The notes below the pieces were generated by a model, which was not told where the DNA came from, did no database searches, and worked only from the letters and a program-made list of their open reading frames with translations. From the NCBI GenBank assembly GCA_031282225.1, contig JAITEC010000093.1:1-7180 (forward strand): a stretch of 7,180 nt of DNA, read 5' to 3'. This DNA is from Oscillospiraceae bacterium. GTDB lineage: Bacteria; Bacillota; Clostridia; Oscillospirales; Oscillospiraceae. This document shows, piece after piece, positions 5,083 to 7,180 of the stretch (positions are counted from its first letter, which is position 1; each line of letters starts with the position of its first letter). The translations under genes and the position numbers were made by a program.

Positions 5083-5951
5083 AATTTTGCGGTTTTTATA
5101 AGGACGGTTCCCAGAGGTTGGGTGTCGCGGGTGCGTGTGGGGGCATAATAGACATAACCGCGATGGGTTTTCCCGACACGCTCGACGAGGTGATAGCCGG
5201 TGGCGCCGAGGCGCTCGCGCGCGTAAAAGACGCCGTGGACGCGTATAAGGGGCGTATGCTGGGGCTTGAAGGCCTCGAATTTGCCAATGTCACGCGCCCT
5301 GGCAAAATCGTGTGCGTCGGACTCAATTACAAGAGCCACGCAGAGGAGACCGGGGGAGCGGCGCCGGAGCGCCCTGTCCTTTTCAACAAGTTCAACGACG
5401 CGCTGTGCCCTTCGGGCGCGAGCGTGGAACTGCCCCAGTGGCAGCGCTGTTACGATTACGAGGCGGAACTCGTGGCCGTTGTGGGAGCGCGCGCGTACAA
5501 CGTGGCGCCGGAGGACGCCGGGAGATATATATTCGGATATACATGCGGAAACGACCTGTCCGCCCGCGACTGCCAATTTCTCACGGGTCAGTGGCTATCT
5601 GGGAAGTCGTTCCCCGGGTTCGCCCCGGCGGGGCCGTTCGTAGTGACGGGAGACAGCTTCGACCCGTGCGGAGACAATGAGATAATCTGCCGAGTGAACG
5701 GCGCGCGCGTGCAGCGCGGAGTGACCTCGGACATGATATTCACGTGCGCCGAGACGCTCAGCGCCGCGTCGCGGTATTTCCGGCTGGAACCCGGCGACTT
5801 GATATTCACTGGGACGCCGGCGGGAGTTATACTCGGCAAACCAAAGGGCACGCGCACATGGTTGCGCCCGGGCGATACGGTAGAGGTGGAAATCGAGGGC
5901 ATAGGGACACTGGTCACGCGCCTTACGGGAGTACTGCGGGAACAGCCGTGA
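5079..5951 (+). CDS. Fumarylacetoacetate hydrolase (FAH) family protein
   Basis: A 290-residue cytoplasmic metal-dependent enzyme of the FAH superfamily, which hydrolyses or decarboxylates acylpyruvates and related 2-oxo acids. After a variable N-terminal domain of about 75 residues, the catalytic domain begins with KIVCVGLNYKSHAEE. Metal ligands E128 and E130 are in YEAEL and D159 is in GNDLSARDCQ; GKSFPGFAPAGP, RVNGARVQ and LEPGDLIFTGTPAGV follow in the standard order. In many relatives GKSFPGF reads GKSFD(T/G)F, so the Asp is replaced by Pro here. The ATG overlaps the aldolase stop (ATGA) and has GGGGAGG 5 nt upstream, so the two are made together. FAH proteins are not part of the known DHAP shunt; it may process a side product or act on another substrate of the same regulon. 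The family is certain, the substrate unknown. Confidence 0.9.
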   Translation: MKFCGFYKDGSQRLGVAGACGGIIDITAMGFPDTLDEVIAGGAEALARVKDAVDAYKGRMLGLEGLEFANVTRPGKIVCVGLNYKSHAEETGGAAPERPVLFNKFNDALCPSGASVELPQWQRCYDYEAELVAVVGARAYNVAPEDAGRYIFGYTCGNDLSARDCQFLTGQWLSGKSFPGFAPAGPFVVTGDSFDPCGDNEIICRVNGARVQRGVTSDMIFTCAETLSAASRYFRLEPGDLIFTGTPAGVILGKPKGTRTWLRPGDTVEVEIEGIGTLVTRLTGVLREQP

Positions 5952-6001
5952 ATAATGCGCGCTTTATGCGGCAAGACTGTTTAAGGGTGATCGACTTGAA
6001 G

Positions 6002-6442
6002 ATGAACAGCGCGCAGTATGCCGAATACGTGAAAAAAATGTCCCCGTCGCAGCCTGCGGCCGGGAACCTCGCAAAGGCTTTTGCCATAGGCGGCCTTATC
6101 TGCTGCATAGGGCAGGCGGCCATGGATGCCTACACGGCGCTCGGCGCCCGTGAGGAGACTGCCTCAATAGCGACGACCGTCACAATGGTGTTCCTGGGTT
6201 CGCTGCTCACAGGACTGCGCGTGTACGACAAATTGGCAAAGCACGCGGGGGCGGGCACGCTCGTGCCGGTAACAGGGTTTGCAAATTCCGTAGCGTCGCC
6301 CGCCATGGAATTCCGCAGCGAGGGCATAGTGACGGGGACGTGCGCGAAGATGTTCGTAATAGCAGGGCCTGTCATCGTGTTCGGAATAACGGCGGCAGCG
6401 CTCTACGGACTCGTATACTGGCTGGCTACTGCCGTTTTGTGA
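6002..6442 (+). CDS. spoVAC: Stage V sporulation protein AC (SpoVAC)
   Basis: SpoVAC is an inner-membrane component of the SpoVA channel, which loads calcium-dipicolinate into the forespore and releases it at germination; the Bacillus protein has been reported to act as a mechanosensitive channel. The 146 residues match the family (about 150). The N-terminus EYVKKMSPSQPAAGNLAKAF is typical, followed by GGLICCIGQ (30-38), FLGSLLTGLRVYDKL (64-78), the near-invariant GAGTLVPVTGFANSVASPA (83-101), FRSEGIVTG and KMFVIAGPVIVFG (116-128), with about three to four membrane helices. ATG 6002 is chosen by alignment to the family start; AAGGGTGATC lies about 10 nt upstream, and in-frame TTG 5996, GTG 5987 and ATG 5966 are alternatives. 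It follows the FAH gene by 50 nt, and no spoVAD or spoVAE is next to it. The end overlaps the opposing gene by 17 bp with no terminator. Confidence 0.95.
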   Translation: MNSAQYAEYVKKMSPSQPAAGNLAKAFAIGGLICCIGQAAMDAYTALGAREETASIATTVTMVFLGSLLTGLRVYDKLAKHAGAGTLVPVTGFANSVASPAMEFRSEGIVTGTCAKMFVIAGPVIVFGITAAALYGLVYWLATAVL

Positions 6443-7180
6443 GGCCGAGCCGCAGCGCGGCCTGACCGGAGAGCGGCCCCGAGCCCATCAGGCCGTCGCT
6501 CTCCATCATTCTTTCCAGTACATTTATATCGGAAGTGATATCTATGGCATCGGATCTAAACAGCTTGTCGAGCTGCTGCTCGAAGCCGGTGGACAGCATG
6601 TCGAGGACGCCGTTTATGCTCTCTTTCGCGGCTGAAATGTTTTCGCCCGGCTCGCCGTGTTTTTCGAGCGCGGCGTATGAGCGGATCAGCTTGAGCGTGG
6701 AGGGCAGGTAGTAGCTCAAAAAGCGGCGTATTTGCGGCAATTTTGCCGGGTCGTCTTCCACGGCGCGGAATATTTTCGCGGTTATTGTCTCGATCTTGTT
6801 TACTTTATCCGAGATGCCGATGTCGATTATGCTCTCGTTTAGCGACCGCAGTTCCATGATTACATTCATGTACGGGTCGTCCGTGCGCGCGGGGGCGGGC
6901 GGCGTATGCCTCTCGGCGCGGAGCGATTGTGCCGCCTCGAAATTGAGCGCGAAGCAGCCGAGCTCGTCGTCGATATAGGACGACGGCTCAAACCAGCCGG
7001 CGTCGATCATCGCCTGTACGTCGCGCCTGACCGCCCTGGCGGAGCGCCCCGTCGCGGACGACCGGCTCTGCAGCGGCATTGTCTCGCGATTGCCGAGGCC
7101 AGCGGAGTATTTCCTGAATTGTGACATTGTTCTGCGAAAGGCGCCGCGCGCCGCCCGTGAGATGACGGCTCCGGCACCGA
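6426..7180 (-). CDS. XpaC-family (5-bromo-4-chloroindolyl phosphate hydrolysis) protein, 5' end outside window
   Basis: The reading frame is open to the right edge, so about 250 C-terminal residues are seen. The ATG at 7127 is not taken as the start: no Shine-Dalgarno precedes it, and upstream in-frame codons continue in a family-like way. The visible N-terminal part, with KYSAGLGNRETMPLQ followed by TGRSARAVRRDVQAMIDAGW, YIDDELGCFAL, looks like the small winged-helix-like segment found in clostridial XpaC proteins. The C-terminal domain has the conserved KIETITAKIFRAVEDDP, RRFLSYYLPSTLKLIRSY, GENISAAKESINGVLDM and LDKLFRSDAIDITSDINVLE. XpaC was named for a hydrolysis phenotype; its biochemical role is not established, and relatives are often next to TelA-type (toxic anion resistance) genes. 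It runs convergent to spoVAC with a 17-bp overlap of the two 3' ends. Confidence 0.85.
   Translation of the reverse strand, partial: GAGAVISRAARGAFRRTMSQFRKYSAGLGNRETMPLQSRSSATGRSARAVRRDVQAMIDAGWFEPSSYIDDELGCFALNFEAAQSLRAERHTPPAPARTDDPYMNVIMELRSLNESIIDIGISDKVNKIETITAKIFRAVEDDPAKLPQIRRFLSYYLPSTLKLIRSYAALEKHGEPGENISAAKESINGVLDMLSTGFEQQLDKLFRSDAIDITSDINVLERMMESDGLMGSGPLSGQAALRLGLTKRQ

Overview
The window looks like a piece of a GC-rich genome of an endospore-forming member of the Clostridia or a related Firmicutes lineage. The main lineage evidence is a clear SpoVAC homologue, supported by an XpaC-family gene, an NfeD-like gene and a DUF1624 membrane protein of the kinds common in clostridia. 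Despite the high GC content, the rightward operon strongly prefers the AT-rich isoleucine codon ATA (20 of 24 Ile codons in ychF).

Left part (1-1021, minus strand): a compact leftward operon with a good sigma-A-like promoter at 1061-1090. It encodes an 88-residue NfeD-like membrane protein without the usual C-terminal OB-fold domain. Next comes a 48-residue peptide that resembles the membrane anchor of a slipin/SPFH protein joined directly to a slipin-type C-terminal tail. The third gene, cut by the window edge, encodes a protein with MoaF/lipocalin-like features. NfeD and slipin genes are classic neighbours, so a pair in which both partners are reduced to membrane parts is the most unusual thing here.

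Intergenic region (1022-1495): it separates two divergent promoters and holds a perfect 16-bp terminator-like hairpin (1102-1136) and a 118-bp MITE-like element (1247-1364) with TGTAGGGG inverted ends and 19-bp tandem repeats. A TTGACA-18-TATTAT promoter (1398-1427) drives the rightward operon.

Middle and right (1496-6442, plus strand): a tightly packed operon of ychF (ATPase of the Obg/HAS class), a DUF1624 acyltransferase-like membrane protein, mtnA (methylthioribose-1-phosphate isomerase), a class II zinc aldolase, a fumarylacetoacetate-hydrolase-family enzyme, and spoVAC. Three junctions are 4-nt ATGA overlaps or close to it. MtnA plus a class II aldolase matches the DHAP-shunt / 5-deoxyribose salvage pathway, which turns methylthioribose- or 5-deoxyribose-phosphate into DHAP and an aldehyde. 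The FAH-family enzyme translationally coupled to it is an unexplained addition. SpoVAC, a spore membrane channel component for dipicolinic acid, stands alone here without spoVAD or spoVAE alongside.

Right edge (6426-7180, minus strand): a convergent XpaC-family gene, cut by the window edge, overlaps the end of spoVAC by 17 bp. No tRNA, rRNA, CRISPR array or transposase was found.
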